The notes under the pieces: generated by a model
The model's database searches: none
The model's input: the letters and a program-made list of their open reading frames with translations, nothing else
What the model was told of the DNA's origin: nothing
Position numbers and translations under genes: made by a program
Source of the DNA: JAAYUD01 sp041907665
GTDB lineage: Bacteria > Bacteroidota > Bacteroidia > Bacteroidales > Bacteroidaceae
Length of the DNA stretch: 64,000 nt
Assembly: GCA_041907665.1 (NCBI GenBank)
Contig: JAYRGW010000015.1
Coordinates: forward strand, 5,570-69,569
Direction of reading: 5' to 3'
Part shown: in pieces, positions 22,919-32,317 of the stretch
Numbering within the stretch: position 1 is the first letter of the stretch
Layout: every line of letters starts with the position of its first letter

Positions 22919-25783
22919 ATGAACCTTAAGTCATATATTCTCGTATTACTATTATTCTTTCCGATAGCAGGATTTGCCGGCGATTGGAATGATTATATTA
23001 TAAATTACAACAAAAGTTTATATGGTAATGGTTCACAAACATGGCAAATAAAATCATTCAATAACCGTTGGATGTTTTTTGGTAACCAAAATGGACTCGT
23101 CCAATTCAGTGGTTCGTCCTGGGCACTATACCCTTTGCATAATGGCACCTGCCTACGTTCAATCTGTTTTTCGCAGAATAGGCAACGTATTTATGTTGGA
23201 GGCATCAATGAGTTTGGGTATTTTGCCCCCGGCAAAAATGGGAAATTGGTATACACTTGCCTTTCAGATCTGATGCATGGCAAACAGAATTTGATTGGCA
23301 ACATTTGGAATATCTTCGAAAACGAAAATGAACTTTATGTAGTAGGAGATGGCCTAATACTGAAATATGTGGCAGGAAAGTTTTCTTACATAAATGCAAA
23401 GGCAAAAATAGACTGTTCGGGCATATCAAATGGAGTACTCTATTTAGGCACGATACACGGCATCTGCATATTGGCAGGGAATAGTGTACTACCCCTACAG
23501 GGGGCTTCAATCCTACAAAACAAACGCATACGAAGCATCCTACCCTATGGCAATAAGATTCTCGTCGTAACAGCATTCGATGGTGTATACTGCTACGATG
23601 GCCAACGAGTATATCCCTTTATGACCGGCATGGAATCGTTTCTGAAACAAAATGAGATTTTCTGTGCTGCAATATCGGGAAAGAATTTTGCAGCGGGAAG
23701 TATTCGCAACGGTATTGCGGTTGTGGATTTACAGACACATCAAATAAAATACTTCAATGAGATGAGTGGTATGCAAAACAATACCGTATTATCGGCTGCA
23801 TTTGATACCTCAGGAAATCTATGGGCAGGGCTTGATAGCGGAGGTTTAGACTATATATTGCTCAATTCTCCATTCACAAACCTTTATTCTTATCCCCACT
23901 CTTACGGTACAGGATATACAGCTTTGCTCTCGGACGACTTGTTATATTTAGGAACGAATAGAGGACTCTTTTTCATGCCTTTCAATACAAACATCAACGG
24001 AAAGCTACCCGACATGACAGCTATAAAAGGAGCAGGAGGACAAGTTTGGGGACTCAACAAAATAGGAAGTGATATATTCTGCAGTCATGACAGAGGATTA
24101 TATCTATTACGCAAGACATCAATGCAACGCATCGGCTACATTACAGGTGTGTGGAATTGTCAACAATCGATAGGCGATCCTAATAAAATATTGGTCGGAG
24201 TATACGACGGTATGTTTGTTTTGGAAAGAAAAGGAAGTTCGTGGAATGTATTAAGTAAGATTTCAGGTATCAATGAAAGCTGTCGATGGTTTGCACAAGA
24301 AGACGGGCAAACGGTGTGGGTTTCAAATGGTAGCAAATTATCATGTTACACTCTGGACAAACAGTTAACGCACGTTATAAAAACCCAGAGCTTGGATTTG
24401 CACCACTTTTTACAAGTCAATAAAGGCTCTAAAGTCTTTCGAATAGACGGACATATCGTAGTTACAACTCCCAAGGGAGAATTTTATTACAATAGACGCC
24501 ATAAACAATTAAGTTATATGGACCTGATTAAAAAGGATAAAAAAGAAAACATTTCCGCTACTACAAAATTCAAGAATTCAGTCATCAGTTTATCACCAGA
24601 TAAAATAAGTATTTACGATACCTCTTTGAAAAAAGAGACAAACTATTTTTTTGGCACACCTTCTATACAGCTAGTATCGGATGCTGAAACAATAATCCCG
24701 GTATCAGAATCTTCGATAATCATTCCAAACGATAATGGATTTGCACTCTTCAATTTACCACAACGAAAAGATATTTGCAATTATAAACAAATGCTACATA
24801 TTCGAAATGTATATATCACTTATCCTAAAGAAGCATTAATCTATACCGATAACTTTTTATCGAAGAAGGATACTCCCAAGATATCTTACAGCCACAATTC
24901 TATTCGATTTGAATATGGCATCACATTATTCACAAACATTCAAGGCGTAGTTTACCAATATCGTTTGAATCAAGAAGACTGGTCTGGTTATACCTATTCC
25001 AGAATTAAAGAATACAGCAATCTGCATGAAGGGAAATATACTTTTGAAGTAAAAGCGACACTGCCAAATGGCGTAATCCTATCATACGACAGCTTTAGTT
25101 TTCAAGTACTACCACCATGGTATCGTACAGGCTGGGCCTATTTCATCTACTTAATATTATTTGCATTGCTACTGCGCTACATTTATTTATGGGATGACAC
25201 GCGTGTAAAACGCAAGAAGCAACAAGCTATAAAAGAGAAAGATCATCAAATAAAAACGATGGAGAGAGAGTATGAAGAAGAGAAAGCCCAGAAAGAGCGC
25301 CAAATTATTCAGCTCGAGAAGGATAAGCTGGAGTATGAATTAAAACATAAAAGCCAGGAAATGGCAAATTTAATGATAAACTTTGTCAGAAAAAACGAAA
25401 TTCTCACAGAGATAAGATCCGACCTCTTTAAAGTTTTAGGTGTGCTGAAAGGCGAAAGTGCAAAAGAATCGAAGCAGATGTTGATACTCGTTCGCAACAA
25501 AATCGAATCGAATATTCAAGGTGATGAAGTATTGAAAAAGATAGAAGATCAATTTGATGTAGTACATAATAATTTCATGAAAAGATTGCGAGAAACGCAT
25601 CCGGATCTCTCAAATAATGAACGAATGATGTGCGCCTACTTAAAAATGAATCTTTCGACCAAAGAAATTGCACCTCTACTTAATATCTCGATACGTGGCG
25701 TAGAAACCATACGCTATCGCTTAAGAAAAAAATTCGGATTAGAACGCGAAGACAGCTTAACCGAGTATCTAAATAATCTATAA
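22919..25783 (+). CDS. Membrane-spanning glycan sensor/regulator with LuxR-type HTH
   Basis: This 954-residue protein resembles hybrid two-component sensors of Bacteroides but has no kinase or receiver domain. A signal peptide (MNLKSYILVLLLFFPIAGFAG) is followed by a periplasmic sensor of beta-propeller (reg_prop) repeats to about residue 640. A Y_Y_Y-type domain (YQYRLNQEDWSGYTYSRIKEYSNLHEGKYTFEVKA) comes next. A transmembrane helix (YFIYLILFALLLRYIYL) lies near 745, then a Lys/Glu-rich coiled coil to about 820. A C-terminal LuxR-like HTH follows (LSTKEIAPLLNISIRGVETIRYRLRKKFGL). It probably senses a beta-glucan fragment in the periplasm and switches on the SusC gene downstream directly from the membrane. 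The substrate is inferred from the linked enzymes. Confidence 0.88.
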   Translation: MNLKSYILVLLLFFPIAGFAGDWNDYIINYNKSLYGNGSQTWQIKSFNNRWMFFGNQNGLVQFSGSSWALYPLHNGTCLRSICFSQNRQRIYVGGINEFGYFAPGKNGKLVYTCLSDLMHGKQNLIGNIWNIFENENELYVVGDGLILKYVAGKFSYINAKAKIDCSGISNGVLYLGTIHGICILAGNSVLPLQGASILQNKRIRSILPYGNKILVVTAFDGVYCYDGQRVYPFMTGMESFLKQNEIFCAAISGKNFAAGSIRNGIAVVDLQTHQIKYFNEMSGMQNNTVLSAAFDTSGNLWAGLDSGGLDYILLNSPFTNLYSYPHSYGTGYTALLSDDLLYLGTNRGLFFMPFNTNINGKLPDMTAIKGAGGQVWGLNKIGSDIFCSHDRGLYLLRKTSMQRIGYITGVWNCQQSIGDPNKILVGVYDGMFVLERKGSSWNVLSKISGINESCRWFAQEDGQTVWVSNGSKLSCYTLDKQLTHVIKTQSLDLHHFLQVNKGSKVFRIDGHIVVTTPKGEFYYNRRHKQLSYMDLIKKDKKENISATTKFKNSVISLSPDKISIYDTSLKKETNYFFGTPSIQLVSDAETIIPVSESSIIIPNDNGFALFNLPQRKDICNYKQMLHIRNVYITYPKEALIYTDNFLSKKDTPKISYSHNSIRFEYGITLFTNIQGVVYQYRLNQEDWSGYTYSRIKEYSNLHEGKYTFEVKATLPNGVILSYDSFSFQVLPPWYRTGWAYFIYLILFALLLRYIYLWDDTRVKRKKQQAIKEKDHQIKTMEREYEEEKAQKERQIIQLEKDKLEYELKHKSQEMANLMINFVRKNEILTEIRSDLFKVLGVLKGESAKESKQMLILVRNKIESNIQGDEVLKKIEDQFDVVHNNFMKRLRETHPDLSNNERMMCAYLKMNLSTKEIAPLLNISIRGVETIRYRLRKKFGLEREDSLTEYLNNL

Positions 25784-25878
25784 CACGCATTCTTCGTATT
25801 TTAGTAAAATTAATCTTTTCATTTTCTATTGTTGTGCGTATTATTATTAGCTTATAAAACAGCGTTTTAATAATTAAT

Positions 25879-25926
25879 GACGTAATATAGACGTATTAAA
25901 AAAATGCAATTGACGTATTAAAAAAG
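25879..25926 (+). promoter_or_regulatory. Phased direct repeats, candidate activator site
   Basis: GACGTAATA begins at 25879. GACGTATTAAAAAA begins at both 25890 and 25912. Spacings are 11 and 22 bases, close to one and two DNA turns. The array lies 35-80 bases upstream of a -7 box (25961) and just after the regulator gene, as expected for an activator binding on one face of the helix. Confidence 0.6.
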
Positions 25927-25960
25927 TCTTAATTATAGTTTTATAAAGTTCAGTAATTAA

Positions 25961-25968
25961 TATGTTTG
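25961..25968 (+). promoter_or_regulatory. -7 promoter element of the beta-glucan SusC gene
   Basis: TATGTTTG matches TAnnTTTG exactly. The -33 position holds only a T-rich match (GTTT, 19 bases upstream), typical of promoters needing an activator. The SusC start lies 50 bases downstream. Confidence 0.58.
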
Positions 25969-26018
25969 CATTGTCCAAAGAGGGACAAGAACGTTAATCT
26001 TAAAATTTAATAGAACAC

Positions 26019-29000
26019 ATGAAGAAGATTATTTCAATTCTATTTTTGTTAGGAATGTACTTATCAACATTCGGACAAAATGTACTGATAGAAGGTACAG
26101 TAAATGACGGTTCGACTAATGAGCCATTAATCGGCGTAAATGTGGTAGTAAAAGGGAATGCCAATATTGGCACTGCTACAGATATGAATGGTTCTTTCAA
26201 GCTCAAAGCGCCTGCAAAATCCACATTAATTCTTACTTATGTAGGCTACCTTACAAAAGAGGTGCAAGCCACCAAAGGTAAAATGAAGATTATGATGACA
26301 GAAGATTCAAAATCACTGAGCGAAGTTGTCGTAATCGGTTATGGAATTCAGAAAAAGAGTGTTGTTACGGCTGCCATCAGCAAAGTAACATCGGAAGAAT
26401 TGAGCGCAGCAAAGCCCTCCCGAATTGAGGATGTACTAAAAGGTAAAATTTCGGGTGTGCAAATAACTCAAAGTTCAGGACAACCGGGATCAGATTCTAA
26501 AGTACGTATCCGTGGTATCGGTACTATCAATAGTAGTGAACCTCTTTACGTAGTCGATGGAATGCCTGTAGATGGAGGAATAAATTACTTAAATCCGAGC
26601 GATATCGCCTCTGTCGAAATCTTAAAAGATGCTGCCTCGGCAGCCATTTATGGTACACGTGGTGCCAACGGCGTAATACTTGTCACTACAAAATCAGGTT
26701 CTAAAGGGAAAGCTACAGTAAGCTATAATTTTTCTTACGGCTGGCAAAATCCTTGGACTCACAAATCGGTATTAGATGCTAAAGAATATATGGTGATCAT
26801 GAACGAAGAAAGTCTCAATGATGGCGGTGATGCAATCTACAATAACAAACAGATTGCTGAAGCCGGCAAAGGTACGGATTGGCAGAAAGAGACTTTTTAT
26901 AAAAATGCTCCTGTGCAAGATCATCAATTAAGCATTAACGGAGGTACGGATAAAATGCAATATTATTTATCGTTCGGATATTTCAAACAAGATGGTATTG
27001 TGGGTGGCAATTATGGCAAATCAAATTATGAACGCTATAGTTTGAGGACCAATTCAGATTATACCGTTTTTGAAACAAAAGAACGCAACTTCCTTAATAA
27101 ACTGAATGTAGGTGTTAATGTAGCTTACTCTAGAATAAACAGTACCGGAATTGAAACAAACTCTGAATATGGTTCAGTTTTGGGTAGTGCTTTAGCCTTT
27201 TCGCCATTAGTTTCTGTTTATGCCAACAAAGCAGATGCAGCTTCAATATTGGCTGCACATCCTAATGCAGTACAAGATGCTAATGGTGTATTTTCTCTTC
27301 CGCCAGACGGATTCCAAGAAATTGCTAACCCATTAGGCATGCTTAACCAACCGACAGCCGGAAAAAACAATTCGGACAAATTTGTCGGAACTTTCTATGC
27401 CAAACTGGATTTACTGCCAGGATTGTCATTCAAAAGTAGTTATGGATTCGATCTAGCTTTCTGGGGATATGACACGTACACCATGCCCTACTATTTGGCA
27501 TCGCAAGGTAAGTATCAAGATTATAGCACTGTTCAAAGCGAAAAGCGAAATGAATCGTGGTTATAAATGGCAAGTTGAAAATGTTTTGACATACAACAAA
27601 AGGTTTTTAGAGAAACATAACCTAACAATTGTATTGGGTCAGTCGGCACAAAGATATACATATCGCAACTTAGGAGGTAACTTCCGCGATCTATTAGATA
27701 CAGATCCGATGAAAGCGAACTTAAATTCATGTATTGCAGACCAGAAACTATCAGTTGTTTGGGGTGGAACCGGTGGTTATAATAATACATCTTTAGCTTC
27801 TTATTTCGGCCGAGTTGACTATAACTTCGATGAACGTTACATGGTACAGTTAACTGTACGTCGAGATGGTTCTTCTCATTTTGGACCAAGTCATAAATGG
27901 GCTACATTCCCTGCTGTATCTGTAGGTTGGAATGTATTGAATGAACCATACCTAAAAAATCACCCTGATTGGTTTAATGCATTAAAGATGCGTTTAAGCT
28001 GGGGTAAGAATGGTAACGAAGCTATTGGTAATTTCACTTATGCTTCGCTAATGAGCGGTGGTCAGAACTACTATTTCGGAGGAGGTTATTCCGTTAATAC
28101 AGCCGATCCTTCTAAAGTTGGAGAAACAGGAGGTAGTATGCAATATGGTTCTTCTCCTGGAGCTTTGGCCAACAAAGATGTAAAATGGGAAGAATCAGAA
28201 CAAATAGATTTAGGCTTCGATGCTTCATTTTTCAATAATGCGCTAACATTCAGCGCCGATTATTACAAGAAGAAGACCAACGGCATGTTGATGACAGTAC
28301 AAATTCCAAGTTACGTTGGGCAAAGTGCTCCTACAGGCAATGTAGGCAAGATGCAAAACTGGGGTCTTGAATTTGAATTAGGTTGGAAAAGTCGTATCAA
28401 AGACTTCAATTATAACATTAAAGCTAACGCATCCTATTTGCGTAATAAGTTGATTCACCTAGGCACAGCATCTGGTAGCGCTATTTATCAATCGGCAGGA
28501 GCCAGTGGTGTTGGCGATATTGTAAAAGGACAAGATGGTATGGTTTGGCCGTTCTTCTTTGGCTACAAAACCAATGGGTTATTCCAAAATGCCAACGAAG
28601 TATCAAGTTATGTCAATAGCAAAGGAGAATTGTTGCAACCCGAAGCAAAACCGGGCGATGTTCGCTTTGTAGACGTAAACAAAGACGGTACCATAGATTC
28701 TAATGACCGCGTAAAGATTGGTAAAGGTATGCCCGACTGGACTTATGGTTTCACAATCGGAGCAGATTGGAAAGGATTCGACGTAAACTTACTTTTCCAA
28801 GGCACAATAGGCAACGATATTTTCGACTTTTCACAGCGCGGTGATATTCCACGCATGAATCGTCCTTCATGGATTCTTGATCGTTGGCATGGCGAAGGAA
28901 CTTCTAATTCAATTCCCCGTATGACATCTGCCAATCCAAACAAGAACTGGCGTTGCTCCGACCTATATATAAAGAATGGTGATTATATGCGCCTCAAAGT

Positions 29001-29217
29001 TGCCCAACTTGGCTACACATTGCCACAGAGGCTAACAACTAAATTTTCTATCCAGAGTCTACGACTCTATGTCTCGGCTGAGAATCTACTCACCCTAACA
29101 GGATATAACGGTTTTGACCCGGAAGTAGCATCGGGCGATTACACAACAATAGGTATCGACCGAGGTGTTTATCCTCAGTCACGTACGATATCTCTTGGAG
29201 CTAATATTACTTTCTAA
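26019..29217 (+). pseudogene. SusC-family transporter of the beta-glucan locus, split by a 7-bp duplication
   Basis: The first frame (26019-27566) encodes the signal peptide, carboxypeptidase-like domain (LIEGTVNDGSTNEPLIGVNVVVKG), TonB-box region (LSEVVVIGYGIQKKS), plug (LKGKISGVQITQSSG to NGVILVTTKSG) and the first barrel strands. It stops at 27564-27566. The remaining barrel continues in another frame up to 29217, ending SLGANITF. The break coincides with a perfect tandem 7-mer, AAAGCGAAAAGCGA (27535-27548). Removing one copy joins the frames as STVQSEMNRGYKWQ and gives a 1063-residue protein, normal for SusC. As read, no full transporter can be made, so the call depends on whether the duplication is real, phase-variable or a sequencing error. 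Confidence 0.88.
27535..27548 (+). repeat. 7-bp tandem duplication causing the SusC frameshift
   Basis: AAAGCGA occurs twice in immediate succession (27535-27541 and 27542-27548). Seven is not a multiple of three, so the extra unit shifts the frame; loss of one unit restores it. Confidence 0.85.
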
Positions 29218-29235
29218 CCACAAAAATTCATAGAA

Positions 29236-30777
29236 ATGAGAACTTATAAGATATTAACATCGGCCATCTTTTTAGCAGGAGCATTAATGATCTCCTCTTG
29301 TAGTGATGACTTTTTGACTTCTAAGCCAACAGAAAGCCAGCAAGCAGGAGCGCCAGCAACAGAAAGTGCAATTCTTTCAAATCTTGGCGCAGCCTATCAG
29401 ATATTATTGTTCGATAGCTATGCCAATAACAATTACAACGAAGTTTTATTAATGTCGGATCTTCGCTCGGATGATATATGGAAAGGTGGAGGTTCTGCCG
29501 GAGACCAACAACAACTATATTCTCTATCGCAATTCACATCTACAGCGACTGAGACTTTAGATGGATTGTGGAGTATTTATTATTCTGGAATCGCACGTTG
29601 CAATAATGTCATTATTGCTTGTGCAAACGCAGTAAATGTTCCAAGCGCTAAATTAAAACAATATAACGCAGAAGCCCATTTCTTACGTGCATATTATACG
29701 CACCTGCTCTGGAAGTTCTGGGGAAATATCCCTTATTTCGAAAAGCCTCTAGATGCTCCATATATGGCTAAACAACTTACAGCCGACGAGGTGTATGCAA
29801 AAATCATGGCCGACTTGGATGTTGCCTGTGAAGATGGTGCAATGGCAATGACTACAACAGGCAATGACCTTGGTCGCGTTAATCGTTCAGCAGCACTCAT
29901 GCTAAGAGCCAGGGTCGTAATGTATCAAAAAGACACTAGTAAATATCCCCAGATCACTCAAGATATGGCAGATATTATGAGTAGCAACAATTATTCATTG
30001 ATGACCGATTTTGCAGGAATGTGGACAGATGCAGGTGAATTCTGCAAAGAATCTATTTTTGAGACAAACCAAATACCAATAGGTAAAACATGGTCGAGCG
30101 GCTGGCAAGGTTATGGAACAAACCTTCCTGCATTTATCTCGCCAAACGGTCTTTCTGCAGGTAATAAGACAGGAGACTTCAAAGGTGGTTGGGGATTTGG
30201 TCCTGTTCGTGAATCCACGTACAAAATCTTTGAAGATGGTGATATAAGACGCGATGCCTCCATCAACCATTTCGAGTCGTCACAGTATACAGCACGTTTT
30301 CAAGACACCGGCTACTTCCAAGGTAAATATGCAGCTCGCGTAGGTTACAACCCTCAAGGAGATGTCGATCTTAATTATTGCAATAATCTACGGCTCTTCC
30401 GTTATGCAGAGACATTATTGAATTACGTGGAATTAATTAAAATGGATGGTCAGACCGAGGTAAACAATATTACAGCACAAAGTTGCTTTGACCAGATTCG
30501 GCAACGGGCCTTTGGTTCAAAAACCGCTCCTAATGAAGAAATGAATGCCGACAATATCAAGTTAGAACGTCGTCGCGAGTTTGTTGGAGAAGGAATGCGC
30601 TTTTGGGATTTAGTTCGTTGGGGAGATGCTCCAACTGTACTATCAGAAAACATACCGGCATTCAACTCTGTTCGAACTTTCTCCGATTGGATGAAATACT
30701 TACCAATTCCTCAATCTGAATTGGACAAGACTAAAGGTACTCAATACGAGTTGAAACAAAATGGAAGTTGGAAATAA
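29236..30777 (+). CDS. SusD/RagB-family glycan-binding lipoprotein
   Basis: This 513-residue surface lipoprotein has the signal MRTYKILTSAIFLAGALMISSC. It carries the SusD N-terminal phrase DDFLTSKPTESQQAG and a TPR-helix core with AEAHFLRAYYTHLLWKFWGNIPYFEKPL. The C-terminal signature IKLERRREFVGEGMRFWDLVRWGD is the clearest hallmark of the SusD/RagB family. It would bind the polysaccharide or its fragments and close over the SusC barrel. It starts 18 bases after the SusC stop. Its own reading frame is intact, in contrast to the SusC gene. Transcription can still reach it, but polarity from the broken SusC frame may lower its expression. Confidence 0.95.
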   Translation: MRTYKILTSAIFLAGALMISSCSDDFLTSKPTESQQAGAPATESAILSNLGAAYQILLFDSYANNNYNEVLLMSDLRSDDIWKGGGSAGDQQQLYSLSQFTSTATETLDGLWSIYYSGIARCNNVIIACANAVNVPSAKLKQYNAEAHFLRAYYTHLLWKFWGNIPYFEKPLDAPYMAKQLTADEVYAKIMADLDVACEDGAMAMTTTGNDLGRVNRSAALMLRARVVMYQKDTSKYPQITQDMADIMSSNNYSLMTDFAGMWTDAGEFCKESIFETNQIPIGKTWSSGWQGYGTNLPAFISPNGLSAGNKTGDFKGGWGFGPVRESTYKIFEDGDIRRDASINHFESSQYTARFQDTGYFQGKYAARVGYNPQGDVDLNYCNNLRLFRYAETLLNYVELIKMDGQTEVNNITAQSCFDQIRQRAFGSKTAPNEEMNADNIKLERRREFVGEGMRFWDLVRWGDAPTVLSENIPAFNSVRTFSDWMKYLPIPQSELDKTKGTQYELKQNGSWK

Positions 30778-30797
30778 ACCATCAAATCGATAATAAC

Positions 30798-32306
30798 ATG
30801 AAAAAGTTTATTAATTCTATATTTTGGATGCTGTGCGCTATTGTAGCATTAACCTCTTGCAGTGCAGAAGACGGAGATACCGGACATAGTCTCGGCAATA
30901 TCGCTTCGATTACTGCCAGTCAGATAACCTTTAGCCAGACACCATCGCCAACAAGCGCTAACGTTATAACCTTTGCAAATACAACCAAGATAAATGGAGT
31001 TTATTCCGTGAAATGGGACCTAGGCAATGGTACAACAGGAAATACATCAAGTATTACAGGGCAGTATCCTCTTGCCGGTAGTTATAATGTTACACTCACT
31101 ATTACGACTGCTGACGGAGTCAGCGCTTCAAAGACAGAAGTTCTAACTCTGAGTACCAATGACTATAATTTGATCAGCACCCCTAATTATGTACATCTGA
31201 CGGGAAGTCAAACCACAGAAAAAAGTAGAACTTGGGTACTAGACCAATATAATAATTATGCCGCACGAATAGCTAACGCTACAGGGTTAGCTATTAGCGG
31301 GCACGAGGGTTTAGGACCGGAAGGCAGTTATGGACAATCTTGGTGGGCTGCAAAAGCCGATGAGAAGAATACTTGGACGCTCTATGCACATAAATTCACT
31401 TTTTCTCTTGACGGACTGAAAGTACATATCGCCAATCAAGGAACAGGCTATGGGCGAAAAGCTTGTGCTACAGCAGGAGGATTTGCAGTATCTTCAACAA
31501 GTGGCGACGATTGCCTGTTCAGCTATTCTGGAGGTGATTATACATTCTCGCCACTTAACGAAACCGGCAAATATCCTTCATTCACTCTATCGGGTAATGC
31601 ATTTTTAGGATATTATTGTGGATCACAGAAGTATGAGATTCTCTATCTGGATGATGAATGCATGGCTCTACGTGTAGATGATACGATTGAAGGGCAAGAT
31701 TGGGTATTCGTTTACTGCCGTGACGATTTAAATGTTGCAACTCCTAAAATAGTCAAAAAGCCCCAAGAAGTACCTTTGAGTGAAAACTTTGAATCGGGGA
31801 CACTAACCGTACCTTTCGTCAGTCAGGATATGGGTGCTCGTACAGGTATCACTGATAATATTGCTCCGAGTGATCCCAACAATACATCGTCCAAAGTATT
31901 TCGTTATCAGAAATCAACCTCGTTTTATAGCAACATCTATTTTGTAGCTCCAACATATAAGTTCGATTTATCGAAACAGAATAAAATTACGCTAAAAGTA
32001 TTTATTCCTTCGTTTAATGACTACACTTCGGATTGGACAGTAGCAGGAGATTGGATTACCAATAAAAAGCTACAAAACAAAGTAGCTGTAAAACTACAAA
32101 ACACCGATGATGGAGACAACGCTTGGCAGACACAAACTGAAATAGACAAAACAGATATACCATTTAACACATGGGTAACACTCACCTTCGACTTTAGCAA
32201 TGTGGCACAAAATGCGAATTATGACAAAATTGTTATTCAATTAGGTGGTGAAGGTCATGCAGGACAAGGTATATTCTATCTTGACGATTTCTCCTTTTCT
32301 GAATAA
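30798..32306 (+). CDS. Surface glycan-binding protein (SusE/SGBP-like), PKD-containing lipoprotein
   Basis: The start was set at 30798 (MKKFINSIFWMLCAIVALTSC), giving a lipobox and 502 residues; upstream codons overlap the SusD end. A PKD-like domain follows at about 45-115 (VKWDLGNGTTGNTSSITGQYPLAGSYNVTLTI). A middle region is rich in Trp, Tyr and Gly (GQSWWAAKADEKNTWTLY). The C-terminal beta-sandwich (FYSNIYFVAPTYKFDLSKQNKITLKVFIPSF to GIFYLDDFSF) resembles a carbohydrate-binding module. No catalytic acid pair is seen. By position after SusD and before the GH16 gene it matches the second glycan-binding protein of laminarin and mixed-linkage glucan loci. Binding specificity is inferred. Confidence 0.82.
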   Translation: MKKFINSIFWMLCAIVALTSCSAEDGDTGHSLGNIASITASQITFSQTPSPTSANVITFANTTKINGVYSVKWDLGNGTTGNTSSITGQYPLAGSYNVTLTITTADGVSASKTEVLTLSTNDYNLISTPNYVHLTGSQTTEKSRTWVLDQYNNYAARIANATGLAISGHEGLGPEGSYGQSWWAAKADEKNTWTLYAHKFTFSLDGLKVHIANQGTGYGRKACATAGGFAVSSTSGDDCLFSYSGGDYTFSPLNETGKYPSFTLSGNAFLGYYCGSQKYEILYLDDECMALRVDDTIEGQDWVFVYCRDDLNVATPKIVKKPQEVPLSENFESGTLTVPFVSQDMGARTGITDNIAPSDPNNTSSKVFRYQKSTSFYSNIYFVAPTYKFDLSKQNKITLKVFIPSFNDYTSDWTVAGDWITNKKLQNKVAVKLQNTDDGDNAWQTQTEIDKTDIPFNTWVTLTFDFSNVAQNANYDKIVIQLGGEGHAGQGIFYLDDFSFSE

Positions 32307-32317
32307 TGATATAACAT

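Noticed and set aside
27469..29217. Separate TonB-dependent receptor gene starting at 27469
   Set aside because: It is the C-terminal half of the SusC gene in a shifted frame; its first residues overlap the other frame and there is no signal peptide.
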